Counted from the first letter of the stretch, positions 7,512 to 16,331 are shown. The stretch: DNA of 64,000 bases from Pseudalkalibacillus salsuginis (GCF_021646685.1 NZ_JAKJHW010000001.1:964688-1028687); one strand, 5' to 3'. Notes: generated by a model from the letters alone, not told the origin. Numbers and translations are program-made.

Positions 7512-9107
7512 TTAAGCCTTTTCGGATTGTTCAATACTGGTGAAACTCATCTTTCGTAAAATGAAAGCGATGATGACCAGCAGTACAAGCGCTGCTACCA
7601 ATGATAACGTGATGCTTTGTGTAAATCCGAGGATGAGGAAACCAATCGAGCTGACAACGGCTGCCAAAATCGCATATGGCAATTGGGTCATCACATGGTC
7701 AATATGGTTGCTTCCTGCTCCAGTCGAAGAAAGGATCGTCGTATCAGAAATTGGTGAACAATGATCCCCGAATACAGATCCCGCAAGTACTGCGGCAAGT
7801 ACCGGCAAAATATAACTTATATCTGTCGCGGCTGCTATTTCACCCGCAATCGGGAGCATGACACCAAACGTTCCCCATGATGTCCCAGTCGCAAAAGCCA
7901 TGATTCCAGAAATCCCAAACAATAATACAGGCAGGAATGCCATATTGATGTTATCATCTACAATTCCAGCCAAATACTTTCCAGTACCTATTTCATCAAT
8001 GATGGTGATAATCGCCCACGCGAAAATCAATATATAAATGGCAGGAAGCATGGATTGGATTCCTTTCCAGATACCGGTACCAAAATACTTCCCAGGCAGT
8101 TTTTTCGTCATGAAAAGGATAATGGTTACGGCTAAGCCGAACAGACCCCCATACACCAATGATTTTGCTACATCGGTATTTTCAAACATCGATAACAGGG
8201 TAACGTTCCCTTCCGTCGCTTGTGCACCAGTATAAAGCATTGCTGCCACTGTCCCGATAATAAGCGCGACGATCGGCCAGATCAAGTCTCCTACTTTCCC
8301 TTTATCACTTTCTGGCAACCCACTTTGTTGTCCGGGTACTGCTTTGTTTTCAGGGTCCAACACTTGCCCTTCATTAACCGCTCTCTCTTCATGTATCTTC
8401 ATCGAGAAAAGGTTAATGTTCAATAACGCTGTTGCAAAAACAAGCAACAAGGCGGACAATGCATAAATGTTCATCGGAATCATCTTCACGAAGGCTTCTA
8501 AAGCCCCGATTCCCGCTACTTCATGAGTGGCAAGAATACCACCGATCAAACCAATGATATAAGCACCCCAGCTCGAAACGGGTGAGATGACACAAACGGG
8601 AGCAGCAGTTGAGTCGATATAGTAAGCAAGCTTTGCTCTAGAGATACGATGACGGTCCGTCAGAGGACGGCTTACGTTACCGACTGCCAGAGAATTGAAG
8701 TAGTCATCAATGAAGATGATAATTCCCAGGACAATCGTTAAGATTTGAGCTCCGACCCGTGTTTTGACCTTTTTAATCGCCCATTCACCGAAAGCCCGGC
8801 TTCCACCCGCAATCGCAATCAGAGACGTCATAATTCCGAGAATCAATAAAAATAATAAGATGAATACGTTCCAGGTGTTTACTTCCCAAGCCCCAGTATC
8901 GTTCTGCGTAACGAAAAGGTCCCTTGCAATTTCGAAAATCTGGGTAAAACTCGCAATAATATCAAAATGATTAAGCATGAATGCTCCGACGAGAATCCCT
9001 ACGCCAAGTGACAACAGCACTTTTCTCGTCAAGGCCACCATCAGCAATGCCAAAAGTGGTGGAATCAACGAATAAATTGTATTCTCCATTTTTTTCCTCC
9101 TAAACAT
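7512..9107 (-). CDS. NhaC-family antiporter-like transporter, probable lysine transporter (LysW-type)
   Basis: A 531-residue polytopic membrane protein of the NhaC / sodium-proton antiporter superfamily (IIFIDDYFNSLAVGNVSRPL and FGDHCSPISDTTILSSTGAG are family signatures). Similar proteins would be annotated as Na+/H+ antiporters. Here, however, the gene sits behind a lysine riboswitch with its own terminator (9115-9365). Comparative work on lysine riboswitch regulons (Rodionov and colleagues) assigned NhaC-family genes under this switch to lysine uptake (LysW), so lysine transport is the better guess. Only ATG at 9090 or the TTG/ATG near 9107 fits; the ATTCTCCATTTTTTTCCTCC region supplies GGAGG just upstream of MENTIYSL (start 9090), which I think is the true start. 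Confidence 0.82.
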   Translation of the reverse strand: MFRRKKMENTIYSLIPPLLALLMVALTRKVLLSLGVGILVGAFMLNHFDIIASFTQIFEIARDLFVTQNDTGAWEVNTWNVFILLFLLILGIMTSLIAIAGGSRAFGEWAIKKVKTRVGAQILTIVLGIIIFIDDYFNSLAVGNVSRPLTDRHRISRAKLAYYIDSTAAPVCVISPVSSWGAYIIGLIGGILATHEVAGIGALEAFVKMIPMNIYALSALLLVFATALLNINLFSMKIHEERAVNEGQVLDPENKAVPGQQSGLPESDKGKVGDLIWPIVALIIGTVAAMLYTGAQATEGNVTLLSMFENTDVAKSLVYGGLFGLAVTIILFMTKKLPGKYFGTGIWKGIQSMLPAIYILIFAWAIITIIDEIGTGKYLAGIVDDNINMAFLPVLLFGISGIMAFATGTSWGTFGVMLPIAGEIAAATDISYILPVLAAVLAGSVFGDHCSPISDTTILSSTGAGSNHIDHVMTQLPYAILAAVVSSIGFLILGFTQSITLSLVAALVLLVIIAFILRKMSFTSIEQSEKA

Positions 9108-9114
9108 TTAAAAT

Positions 9115-9152
9115 AAAAAAAGGCATCGATAGATAGAAAATAACCTATCGTT
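9115..9152 (-). terminator. Expression-platform terminator of the lysine riboswitch
   Basis: On the minus strand the stem AACGATAG / CTATCGAT is followed by GCC and seven T residues, 8-45 bases before the transporter start. It is the expected off-state hairpin between aptamer and gene. Confidence 0.8.
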
Positions 9153-9204
9153 ACCTTTTAAGTAACAGTTATCCCCCATCGATCACGTAGTTCTCCACTA
9201 ATTC

Positions 9205-9366
9205 AATCAATCCGAATAGTGACAGTGCTGCACCTATTCGATGCAGCCCCAACAGTATACCTTTCGACAAAAGTAAACTGTTTCGGCAAATAACCCTTTC
9301 CAGTGATGGTCATCGATGTCTTTCTCGCACCATAGTACTGATGTTCTTCGCTCCACTACCTCATCT
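9205..9366 (-). ncRNA. Lysine riboswitch (L-box) aptamer
   Basis: Read on the minus strand the leader contains the conserved L-box blocks in order: GAGGTAGTGGAGCGAAGAAC, ATCAGTA, GGTGCGAGAAAGACATCGATG, ACCATCACTGGAAAGGG, TTTGCCGAA, then GGGGCTGCATCGAATAGG, TGCAGCACTGTC and a closing strand. All five helices of the aptamer can be paired. A promoter is just upstream and a terminator just downstream, so lysine should end transcription before the NhaC-family gene. Confidence 0.93.
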
Positions 9367-9403
9367 GATGATAAGGCTTCTATGATATTTTACGACACAT
9401 TGG

Positions 9404-9432
9404 ATTATAGCGGATTAATTAGTAAAAAACAA
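9404..9432 (-). promoter_or_regulatory. Promoter of the lysine-riboswitch transcript
   Basis: On the minus strand TTGTTT and a perfect TATAAT are separated by 17 bases and lie about 40 bases upstream of the aptamer. Confidence 0.75.
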
Positions 9433-9469
9433 GTATATCTACGTTTTTATTCACCCTTTCTAATCATTA

Positions 9470-10246
9470 CTAGTTATTGCTTCCATTTTCTTTTTTCTCG
9501 ATCGGCAAAGTAGGTTGAAGCGTACCATTTCCACCATTGTTATAATAGTCTGGTACTTCCCCTGAAATGTATTTGTTTACTAGTGGAATATTCGTTACAA
9601 TCCTCGATTTCTTTGTTTCAAAAGGAACGACAATCTGGACATCCACTACAACATTGATCCATACCTTATAAATATGATTGTTGATTCCTGAATAGATCAG
9701 ATCTTCTTTGACATCGGTTTCCACTGCTCCGGTCAAACGGAAACCAACCGGGATTTTAGGTCCCAAGTTTGCCAATAACGTGTTATTAGTAGCTCGCCCC
9801 ATAGGGATTTCGGTAAAGATCCCCCTATTTCCTTCACTTTCCCTTATGACCTCTACATCTGAAAATTCAGCATGGTCTGGTACGTTGCCGGCTTCGATTT
9901 GTTCAAGATAAAACTGGACATTGGTTGTGGCCAACTGGAGGATTTCGTTGGCAACTCTTGGATTTGTAGTCACAGATGCAATTTTTCCATTGTTATCAAT
10001 AGTCGTCTCGATAATATTCTCTATGCTTTCTGATTCAACAATCCGTTTTTTGATGGCACTCTGGATCGCCAGCTGTGCGTACTTCTTCGTTTCGTTTTCC
10101 GCAATTTCCATCAGAGTAGGTTGTAAGCCCTTATCGACGAGCCATAATGCTTGTGCCGTCAATAAAGTGAATATGATGAACGATATGATGAAGACATATT
10201 GGAATGGAAGAGGACGTTTCCGGGGACGCCTCCGGATTCTCCACAT
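9470..10246 (-). CDS. yunB: Sporulation protein YunB
   Basis: A 258-residue membrane-anchored protein: basic N-terminus (RIRRRPRKRP), one membrane helix at about residues 18-37 (YVFIISFIIFTLLTAQALWL), then an extracytoplasmic or forespore-facing domain with VEIR-type repeats and the PLVNKYISGEVPDYYNNG tail. YunB is needed for sporulation in Bacillus subtilis and is controlled in the mother cell; the molecular role is not known. Position next to yunC, yunD and yunF follows the Bacillus order. A shadow ORF on the other strand was ignored. Confidence 0.9.
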   Translation of the reverse strand: MWRIRRRPRKRPLPFQYVFIISFIIFTLLTAQALWLVDKGLQPTLMEIAENETKKYAQLAIQSAIKKRIVESESIENIIETTIDNNGKIASVTTNPRVANEILQLATTNVQFYLEQIEAGNVPDHAEFSDVEVIRESEGNRGIFTEIPMGRATNNTLLANLGPKIPVGFRLTGAVETDVKEDLIYSGINNHIYKVWINVVVDVQIVVPFETKKSRIVTNIPLVNKYISGEVPDYYNNGGNGTLQPTLPIEKKENGSNN

Positions 10247-10320
10247 AAAGATACCCCCTATCTATTGCTATATGTATGCAATGATTGGGGGTTGTATCGC
10301 TATTATTTTGTACAGGGCCA

Positions 10321-10626
10321 TCATCGAGCCATTTTTAGAAGAGCTTCACGTCCACTTGTACCTTTGGTGATCCCAAGTGCCTCCGCTTCTAATGTAACGG
10401 ATTCTAATGGGGCATCCAAGAGCTGATCCAAAGTTCGTACACCTACAGCTCGACCAGCGATAATTTTTCGCTCAGCCAATTTCTCATTCAGCAATGCGAC
10501 ATCAAGTGCACCACACATGATATATCCTTTATCATTACTGATCGACATGAAATTCGTTTTCGGTAACGCAACTGTTACGCCTGTGAATAGATGCCCGTCG
10601 ATTTTAATCGGAGTGACCGTAATCAT
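10321..10626 (-). CDS. yunC: DUF1805 family protein YunC
   Basis: A 101-residue cytoplasmic protein made almost wholly of the DUF1805 domain (FTGVTVALPKTNFMSISNDK, then GYIMCGALDVALLN and AGRAVGVRTLDQLLDAPLES). Length equals that of Bacillus subtilis YunC. Its function is unknown to me. The start ATG is preceded by GGAGCGTGAGG-type sequence (plus strand CCTCACGCTCC). It lies between yunB and yunD on the same strand. Confidence 0.9.
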   Translation of the reverse strand: MITVTPIKIDGHLFTGVTVALPKTNFMSISNDKGYIMCGALDVALLNEKLAERKIIAGRAVGVRTLDQLLDAPLESVTLEAEALGITKGTSGREALLKMAR

Positions 10627-10693
10627 CTTTCCTCACGCTCCTTTTCCCTACTATCAATATGTCATAGTGGTACAAAGCGTGTTGGCGTAGTGC

Positions 10694-12091
10694 CTATCTT
10701 TCAAAGGTTTTTAACTTCCACGCAAGGACATCCCTCAGCATTTCCGGCAAGTAATAAATCTTTTCCTCTGCATAATGGACGGATGGTAGTAAACGTCCGA
10801 ATGTAAACATATCGATTGCTCCAATAGAATAAACTTTTTCAGGTGCTATCGGTTCACCATTAACGGTAATTTTCTGTACATGATATTCGCCATCCTCCAG
10901 CTCTTCACCTACGATCTCTACACCATCGAAAACCATTCGTCCCATCACTTTTCCACGGAAACCGAGGCCCTTGATTTCAAGGCTTTCCAATTCCTTTGTC
11001 ATGGCGTGGTGAATCAACTCTTTTAAATACTCGCCCTTGAGCATGATTTTACACGGATTGATCGGATGGGGACAAACTCGGTGGAGATCCCCTTTCGTAA
11101 CGGGGCCTTCCTTTAATGGTTCAAGCAATAATCCTGCATTGACCATGCTGATTTCCGAATCGCACCATTCTCTGATCGTTTCGGCCAGTATACTTGTAAA
11201 TGCAGAATCGCCGAACCACTCCAGGTCGAGGGGTTGGTCCAGTACCGTAACGACTTCTAATAAATTTTTATTGGCTTGTTCTGTTAACCGTAAAAGAAGC
11301 TTTTCACTTTCTTCGTCACTTCCATATTCCTGAAGATCAATACAGTCAGCTTTTACATGTTCGATTCTCCGTTGTTTTTCATCCCACACAATTTTCATAT
11401 GGCCAATATAGACACCAAACTTTCCAGCCTGCCCGATTGTGGTATCGTTTGTGTGTAGTCCATTCGGAAGCACATGATGGGTATGGGCACCTAGTATGAT
11501 ATCGATCTCCTTCATTTCAACAGAGATCTGCTCATCAGCTTCTAATCCGAGATGAGAGAGCAGAATAAGTATATCGACTTGGCTCCGGATCTTTCCTATC
11601 GCCGTTTCAATCGCCTCATACGGATCCTGGATATTCCAACCTAGCTGTTCGTAATAGGCTTTATATGGAGCTGTCACCCCAATCACACCGACCTTCAATC
11701 CATTTGCCAATGCATGGATTTCATACGGTTTCGCCCATTTTGGAAAGCATCCGTCCTTTTCTTTAAGATTCGCAACCAATACTTGAAAGTTCGCTTCATC
11801 GTACAGGTGATCCAGCTGATCTTTTGAAAATGTGATTCCTTCATTATTCCCAATAGTGGCATTAAGTAAATAAGCTTCATTCATTAATTGAACGTTGCCT
11901 TTTCCTGATGTCCCCTCTGTTATCGGATGGAAGCGATCGGCATGGTCTCCAATATCAAAACGAATGAAAGTTTCATCATTCTCGTCATGTAATCGTTGTC
12001 GATCTTTTAAAAATGCCACTATCTTCGGCCACTGTTCCAGGTGGCTATGTAGATCATTGATATGATACAGATGGAGCATTTGTTTGCTCAT
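10694..12091 (-). CDS. yunD: YunD-type metallophosphatase / 5'-nucleotidase
   Basis: A 465-residue protein with the two-domain architecture of the UshA/5'-nucleotidase family: an N-terminal calcineurin-like metallophosphatase domain and a C-terminal nucleotidase domain. Metal-binding motifs seen are NDLHSH (about 10-15), GNNEG (about 81, where most relatives have GNHE), LLSHLG (about 182) and ILGAHTHH (about 205). There is no signal peptide, so it should act in the cytoplasm, unlike secreted family members. The C-terminal domain ends in VLAWKLKTFER. Substrate is likely a nucleotide or similar phosphate ester; this is family inference. Confidence 0.9.
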   Translation of the reverse strand: MSKQMLHLYHINDLHSHLEQWPKIVAFLKDRQRLHDENDETFIRFDIGDHADRFHPITEGTSGKGNVQLMNEAYLLNATIGNNEGITFSKDQLDHLYDEANFQVLVANLKEKDGCFPKWAKPYEIHALANGLKVGVIGVTAPYKAYYEQLGWNIQDPYEAIETAIGKIRSQVDILILLSHLGLEADEQISVEMKEIDIILGAHTHHVLPNGLHTNDTTIGQAGKFGVYIGHMKIVWDEKQRRIEHVKADCIDLQEYGSDEESEKLLLRLTEQANKNLLEVVTVLDQPLDLEWFGDSAFTSILAETIREWCDSEISMVNAGLLLEPLKEGPVTKGDLHRVCPHPINPCKIMLKGEYLKELIHHAMTKELESLEIKGLGFRGKVMGRMVFDGVEIVGEELEDGEYHVQKITVNGEPIAPEKVYSIGAIDMFTFGRLLPSVHYAEEKIYYLPEMLRDVLAWKLKTFER

Positions 12092-12133
12092 TGTATCATC
12101 TCCTGTTCAGTAGTAATCTTTTTGTCAGTAAAA

Positions 12134-12979
12134 TTAAAAGAGATCGAGCTGTCGCGGCGCTAGTCCTTCGTATTCGATTCCCAGGAGTTCGACCATACGT
12201 CTTGCATTATCTGCTGCATCTCCACCGGAATTGTTATTAAAAAGAGCCGTGACCTCATGCCCAGGTTTTTCAAGCTTCAAGAGGTTATCCTTCCATTCTA
12301 AGAGCTCTTCTTCATTATATCGATATAAATAACGCACATCACGCCAGTTAGGATTCCCTTTTTTCTGCCAACCATGAACATTGCGACCATGGAATCGGAC
12401 CAGCGTATGATCTGTATGGGTTGGTTCCAGTACAGTCGGTATCGAGCCTGCTCCAGATTGAGGTTCATCACAAATGCTATGGATCCAGCCTTCTTCTTTC
12501 ATAAAATCAAGGGTCCGATCCTTAAAGGAAGGGTGGAACCAGGACTCATGCCGAAACTCAAGTGCAACAGGGATATCCCCCATCCGTTCTTTTGTACATC
12601 TCAATAAATCGACGTTCTCACGGTTACAATCAAACCAAGGCGGATACTGAAAGAGAACCATTTTAAGCTTATTAGCAACTTCTAATGGCTTGATCGATTC
12701 TTTATAGAGTAGGTACATCTCCTCATCACTTGAAAAAGGGATATCCCCTCTTGTATGGCCAGTCATACCCTGGTATGCCTTGACTACGAATGAAAAACGA
12801 GCCGGGGTTTCTTTCACCCATTTCTCATAGTTTTTCACCGGTTGGACAGCGTAAAAGGCTGAATCGATTTCTACGGTCGGAAAAAAACTGCTGTATGTCT
12901 GCAATTTTTCATATGATTTGATATCTGCTGGATAAAGCGAAGCATGATCACCCCAACCAGTCAGTCCAATCTCAATCAT
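12134..12979 (-). CDS. yunF: DUF72 family protein YunF
   Basis: A protein of about 281 residues with a TIM-barrel-like DUF72 domain (GLTGWGDH at the start, then EIDSAFYAVQP, the FVVKAYQGMTGH segment, VALEFRHESW and HGRN). I chose the ATG at 12979 because AAAGGA lies 9 bases upstream; an open frame extends 13 codons further to 13018 but that start has no ribosome-binding site. The family is widespread; I know no firm activity. The C-terminus (LFNNNSGGDAADNARRMVEL) keeps the conserved NN..GDAA..NA pattern. It is the last yun gene before the esterase. Confidence 0.88.
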   Translation of the reverse strand: MIEIGLTGWGDHASLYPADIKSYEKLQTYSSFFPTVEIDSAFYAVQPVKNYEKWVKETPARFSFVVKAYQGMTGHTRGDIPFSSDEEMYLLYKESIKPLEVANKLKMVLFQYPPWFDCNRENVDLLRCTKERMGDIPVALEFRHESWFHPSFKDRTLDFMKEEGWIHSICDEPQSGAGSIPTVLEPTHTDHTLVRFHGRNVHGWQKKGNPNWRDVRYLYRYNEEELLEWKDNLLKLEKPGHEVTALFNNNSGGDAADNARRMVELLGIEYEGLAPRQLDLF

Positions 12980-13138
12980 GTCATTGGATCCTTTCTTCTG
13001 AAAATCGATAATTGTCACTTTATATTTTGAGTCGTATCAAGGAAAAGTGCAAGTATTTGAATGTGGCATTAACAGCTAAAGTATATTTGCGCCGCCTATG
13101 TGATGAATCACGCCGATTGGTACATTTAGACCATTTAA

Positions 13139-13215
13139 AGAAAACTCGAGCTTTGCCAAGCCTTTAGCGCAGGCTGAGCCTTAGTTGCGCTTATATTGAA
13201 GAAAGTATTTTTCAC
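13139..13215. repeat. Short dispersed repeat (second family), copy 1
   Basis: Contains GGCTGAGCCTTAGTTGCGCT and TATATTGAAGAAAG. A related stretch, GGCTGAACCTTAGTTACGCT, lies at about 20979, and GCGCTTATACTGAAATCC at about 21122. No gene is seen in 13019-13230. Confidence 0.5.
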
Positions 13216-13230
13216 TTTCTTTAAATGTAA

Positions 13231-13262
13231 AAAAAGAGCTCTTTTTTTATCAGAGCTCTTTT
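13231..13262 (-). terminator. Terminator of the SGNH esterase gene
   Basis: On the minus strand AAAAGAGCTC / GAGCTCTTTT is followed by further T residues, a few bases after the stop codon. Confidence 0.85.
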
Positions 13263-13268
13263 CGCAGG

Positions 13269-14501
13269 CTATTTAAACATGGAAAGATCCACAGTCTCAG
13301 CCATTACCTTATATCCAGCGTCGTTCGGATGCAGATGATCCCCTGCATCATATTTAGGAAGATATCGTTCAGAGTCCTCTGGATCCCTCAGTGCTTTGTC
13401 AAAATCGATCACACCATCGAACTCTCCACTTGTCCTGATCCAGTGATTCACTTCCTGACGGGTTTTCTCCTTTTCTGGAGTATACTTTCCTGACCCTTTG
13501 AAAGGGGTTAAGGTTCCTCCATAAATTTTAAGCCCTTGATCATGGGAAGCTTCGATGATCTCTTTCATTCTTCCAATGATTTTTTCAGAATCATATTCTG
13601 GATGATGCCTGATATCATTCAACCCTTGATGCAGGATAATCGCTTCGACCCCTGTTTGGCCGAAAACATCCTGCTCTAACCTTGTCAGAGCATTCTCACC
13701 TTTATCGGGTAGACTTTTGATCAAATGATTGGCAGAGACTCCTGCGTTCAATACAGACATTTTGTTATCCGTCCCTTGGTTGAACCGTTTTGCTAAAAAG
13801 TCTGGCCATCGATGATTCGCATTCTGCTCAGAATGATTTCCATTGGCGATTGAACTTCCCAAAACAACAAGCGACCCTTTAACAGAAGAATCCGGAATGA
13901 CGTCCACCCCATCCAACCAGAACCAGGCATTTTCTTTTGTTTTAAAGGCTGAACCATCAGGGTTGGATACATGGTCACCTGAAGAGATATAAGCCGTTTG
14001 CATCGAACGGGGATGCCAGGTTGCAGGTCCGGTTTTATCCCGGACATAAAGACTTACTGCAATGTTTTTTGCATTCTTAACCTTAAAGGAAATCGGATCA
14101 CTGAATACTTTTTCCCCTGAAGGGACTGTGACCTTCTGGTCGCCACCGAATGTAACCGAGCGATTTGTATCAGGAACGATCCCTGCTCCTTTTTTTGAAA
14201 CAGCAACATTCACCTTGTCTATTGTCAGCGGTTCTGACCCGAATGTATTCGAAAGACGGATGCGCATTTTTTTACCATCAGTATGAGGATGAATGATGAA
14301 ACGAATCGTTTGGTTTTCGAAACCCTTTTCGGATACCCCGTCTTCAAAAGGGGCTTGCATACTTGCTGTCCAAGCACCTACCCAATTTCCTTCTCCCTGT
14401 CCTTTATCGTTTGTTGAGCCAATATCTCCATAAGCAGCCATGCATACAGAGAGTAAAATAATAATCCCGCTTGCGAGAACAAAATACTGTAAACGTAACA
14501 T
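13269..14501 (-). CDS. Secreted SGNH/GDSL-family esterase
   Basis: About 410 residues. I prefer the ATG at 14501 because AAGGA lies just upstream; a start at 14519 is possible but poor. The N-terminus is a signal peptide (FVLASGIIILLSVCMAAYG). The C-terminal two thirds is an SGNH hydrolase: block I GSSIANG supplies the nucleophile Ser, HQGLNDI is block III (GxND), and GDHLHPNDAGY carries the Asp-His pair. The N-terminal 170 residues form a beta-rich domain often seen in esterases acting on plant or bacterial polysaccharides. Substrate is not evident. It has its own terminator and stands alone between yunF and msrA. Confidence 0.88.
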   Translation of the reverse strand: MLRLQYFVLASGIIILLSVCMAAYGDIGSTNDKGQGEGNWVGAWTASMQAPFEDGVSEKGFENQTIRFIIHPHTDGKKMRIRLSNTFGSEPLTIDKVNVAVSKKGAGIVPDTNRSVTFGGDQKVTVPSGEKVFSDPISFKVKNAKNIAVSLYVRDKTGPATWHPRSMQTAYISSGDHVSNPDGSAFKTKENAWFWLDGVDVIPDSSVKGSLVVLGSSIANGNHSEQNANHRWPDFLAKRFNQGTDNKMSVLNAGVSANHLIKSLPDKGENALTRLEQDVFGQTGVEAIILHQGLNDIRHHPEYDSEKIIGRMKEIIEASHDQGLKIYGGTLTPFKGSGKYTPEKEKTRQEVNHWIRTSGEFDGVIDFDKALRDPEDSERYLPKYDAGDHLHPNDAGYKVMAETVDLSMFK

Positions 14502-14561
14502 AATTTCCTTGCCCTTCATATCTTGTCGATTTTTCTTTCCTAAGAGAGTCTATTCGACAAT

Positions 14562-14602
14562 TATAAACCCTTTCTTGGGGTGAAACCAAGGAAAGGGTTT
14601 AT
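14562..14602 (-). terminator. Terminator of msrA
   Basis: Stem ATAAACCCTTTCTTGG / CCAAGGAAAGGGTTTAT with a 7-base loop, directly downstream of the msrA stop on the minus strand. Confidence 0.82.
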
Positions 14603-14620
14603 TTGAGCCAGGCACCATTA

Positions 14621-15091
14621 CTACATGCCGCAAGCGACTGAACCATTCTTTTGAAAATACTTTTGATGATATTCCTCAGCATCATAGAAGGTTGATGCTG
14701 CCTGGATTTCTGTTACAATCGGAAGCTTGAAGACTGCTTTTTCTTCAAGTTTCTTGATTTTTTCTTTAGCTAGATATTGTTGCTTTGCATCTGTATAAAA
14801 AATGACTGAACGATACTGATTGCCAATATCAATGCCCTGTCTATTTTGTGTAGTCGGGTCATGAATTTCAAAAAATGTGTTCAGCAGTTCGGTATAAGAG
14901 ATCACTGCAGGGTCATATTGGATTTTGACCGCCTCCGCATGACCTGTCTCTCCAGTCTTCACATGTTCATATGATGGATTCTGGATATGACCGCCTGTAT
15001 AACCTACGCGTGTCGAGATAACCCCTTCGAATTTTTCAAAAAATGCTTCAACACCCCAGAAGCATCCAGCCCCAAAAATAGCTATTTCCAC
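14621..15091 (-). CDS. msrA: Peptide-methionine (S)-S-oxide reductase
   Basis: A 156-residue MsrA enzyme that reduces the S-epimer of methionine sulfoxide in proteins or free methionine. The catalytic cysteine is in GAGCFWGVEAFF (Cys10). The characteristic THV-type region appears as GYTGGHIQNPSYEHVKTGET and the FFEIHDPTT segment is conserved. The C-terminus carries GMx-type Cys (SVACGM), a candidate resolving cysteine. A SAM riboswitch with terminator precedes it, so it should be induced when S-adenosylmethionine is low. The gene is monocistronic. Confidence 0.96.
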   Translation of the reverse strand: MEIAIFGAGCFWGVEAFFEKFEGVISTRVGYTGGHIQNPSYEHVKTGETGHAEAVKIQYDPAVISYTELLNTFFEIHDPTTQNRQGIDIGNQYRSVIFYTDAKQQYLAKEKIKKLEEKAVFKLPIVTEIQAASTFYDAEEYHQKYFQKNGSVACGM

Positions 15092-15150
15092 TTATCATCT
15101 TTCCTTTCAAAATAACGAAACTTCTTTAGAGAGCTTTTCGAAATAACGAA

Positions 15151-15184
15151 AAAACCCTTTTCTTATCCAGTAAGAAAAGGGTTC
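15151..15184 (-). terminator. Expression-platform terminator of the SAM riboswitch
   Basis: On the minus strand AACCCTTTTCTTA / TAAGAAAAGGGTT is followed by TTTT and lies between the S-box aptamer and msrA. The 5' arm could pair with upstream sequence in the antiterminated state. Confidence 0.85.
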
Positions 15185-15199
15185 GTAATTATCTCAACG

Positions 15200-15324
15200 A
15201 TCCTCTCATCTTCTAGGATGTTTGACCATCCTACAGGAATTGGCACCGTTCTCTTCAATCGATTGATTGATTCGATGGTTGCCGGGCATCAAAGGGCCAG
15301 TCCCTCCGCCTCTCTGGATAAGAA
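15200..15324 (-). ncRNA. SAM-I riboswitch (S-box) upstream of msrA
   Basis: Read on the minus strand it has the S-box blocks in order: CTTATCCAGAGAGGCGGAGG, GACTGGCCC, TTTGATGCCCGGCAACC, a P3 hairpin, ACGGTGCCAATTCCTG, the P4 hairpin AGGATG/CATCCT, and the closing AGATGAGAGGAT. This is an almost textbook aptamer. A TATAAT lies about 24 bases upstream (15348-15353) without a clear -35. Confidence 0.96.
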
Positions 15325-15531
15325 GTTTTCATTATGATTTTATTTTGATTATAATCCTACACTATTTCTGCAAGGAAGTAAAGCCTATTTTACATTATCA
15401 ATTTGTAAAAAATAATGGCTTCACCTCTTCCTTAGTAATCACGGAAAGGTGCCTTCACTCTACATATTTTTATAAATAATGCTTGAATACAGGATTGGGT
15501 GGTCTAATACTGAATGACTGAAAAATATTTT

Positions 15532-16140
15532 TCAAAAGGTTAAAAAGAGCTTAACAGCTTGATACCCGAAGTAAAAAGCGAAGCCCAACATACATATCCC
15601 TGACGATATGGATATACCTTTTAACATCCGAGAGGTCAAAAGCCTTTTAGATCCACTTGACGCAAACGCCATAGTAATATCCCATAGCATCAAGCCGATC
15701 AGGATCGCTCCGCCATATAAAACCAAGTGGTAGTCATCGTAACGTGAAATCGTATCAGCGAGTACAGAGCCATAAATACCTAGCCAGAACAGTATAGAAA
15801 GTGGATTTGTAATTGAAATTAAAAATCCAGTTGCAAACGTTCTTTTCAAAGAAATTTTTCTCATATCCTGATGATTTACATCCATATGTTGAGTACTGAT
15901 TATACTTTCAATCCCTGTGTACATCAGGACAAAAGTGCCGAATAACCAAAGAAATGACTTCATAAAAGGCACATCTAAAAAATGAACAACCCCAAAGAAC
16001 ACAGCCAATATGAAAAATAAGTCCGCTAAAATGGAACCCAATCCTATTGACCATGAATGAAGAAATCCATTCTTTATTCCTTGATCAATTTGAGCGGCAT
16101 TGATAGGATCATTAGCGACGACAACGAAATGTTCTTCCAT
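15532..16140 (-). CDS. LysE/RhtB-family amino-acid exporter
   Basis: A 202-residue protein with about six membrane helices. The N-terminal half (GLGSILADLFFILAVFFGVV, then SFLWLFGTFVLMYTGIESI) and the ISITNPLSILFWLGIYGSV segment are typical of the LysE superfamily, whose members export basic or neutral amino acids or related compounds. The substrate is not evident. The ATG shares a base with the TAA stop of the small gene upstream (TAATG), and GAAGGA lies just before it, so the two genes are translationally coupled. Confidence 0.88.
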   Translation of the reverse strand: MEEHFVVVANDPINAAQIDQGIKNGFLHSWSIGLGSILADLFFILAVFFGVVHFLDVPFMKSFLWLFGTFVLMYTGIESIISTQHMDVNHQDMRKISLKRTFATGFLISITNPLSILFWLGIYGSVLADTISRYDDYHLVLYGGAILIGLMLWDITMAFASSGSKRLLTSRMLKGISISSGICMLGFAFYFGYQAVKLFLTF

Positions 16141-16331
16141 TACTGTCCTTCTTTTGATTCTAGAAAAGAATTTATTGATTCATCCAATAACCTTTCCCGA
16201 TTTGGATCTTCATTGACATCTGAATCTACTTCCATTTCTTGTTTGAATATGCCGTATGTGTCATCTTCTTTTTTATTAGTTTGATCAACAAATGGAGCTT
16301 GATTGGTCCGATTATTTTTTTGATGTGTCAT
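16140..16331 (-). CDS. Small hydrophilic protein coupled to the LysE exporter
   Basis: A 63-residue very polar acidic protein (THQKNNRTNQAPFVDQTNKK, then DDTYGIFKQEMEVDSDVNED) without membrane segments. GAGGGAGA precedes its ATG with good spacing, and its stop overlaps the start of the exporter gene, which supports a real gene. I do not recognise a family. It could be a leader whose translation sets exporter expression, or a small soluble partner; neither can be shown from sequence. Confidence 0.6.
   Translation of the reverse strand: MTHQKNNRTNQAPFVDQTNKKEDDTYGIFKQEMEVDSDVNEDPNRERLLDESINSFLESKEGQ

Noticed and set aside
7512..9107. Plain Na+/H+ antiporter NhaC
   Set aside because: The lysine riboswitch in front makes amino-acid transport more likely; I kept the family name but not the function.
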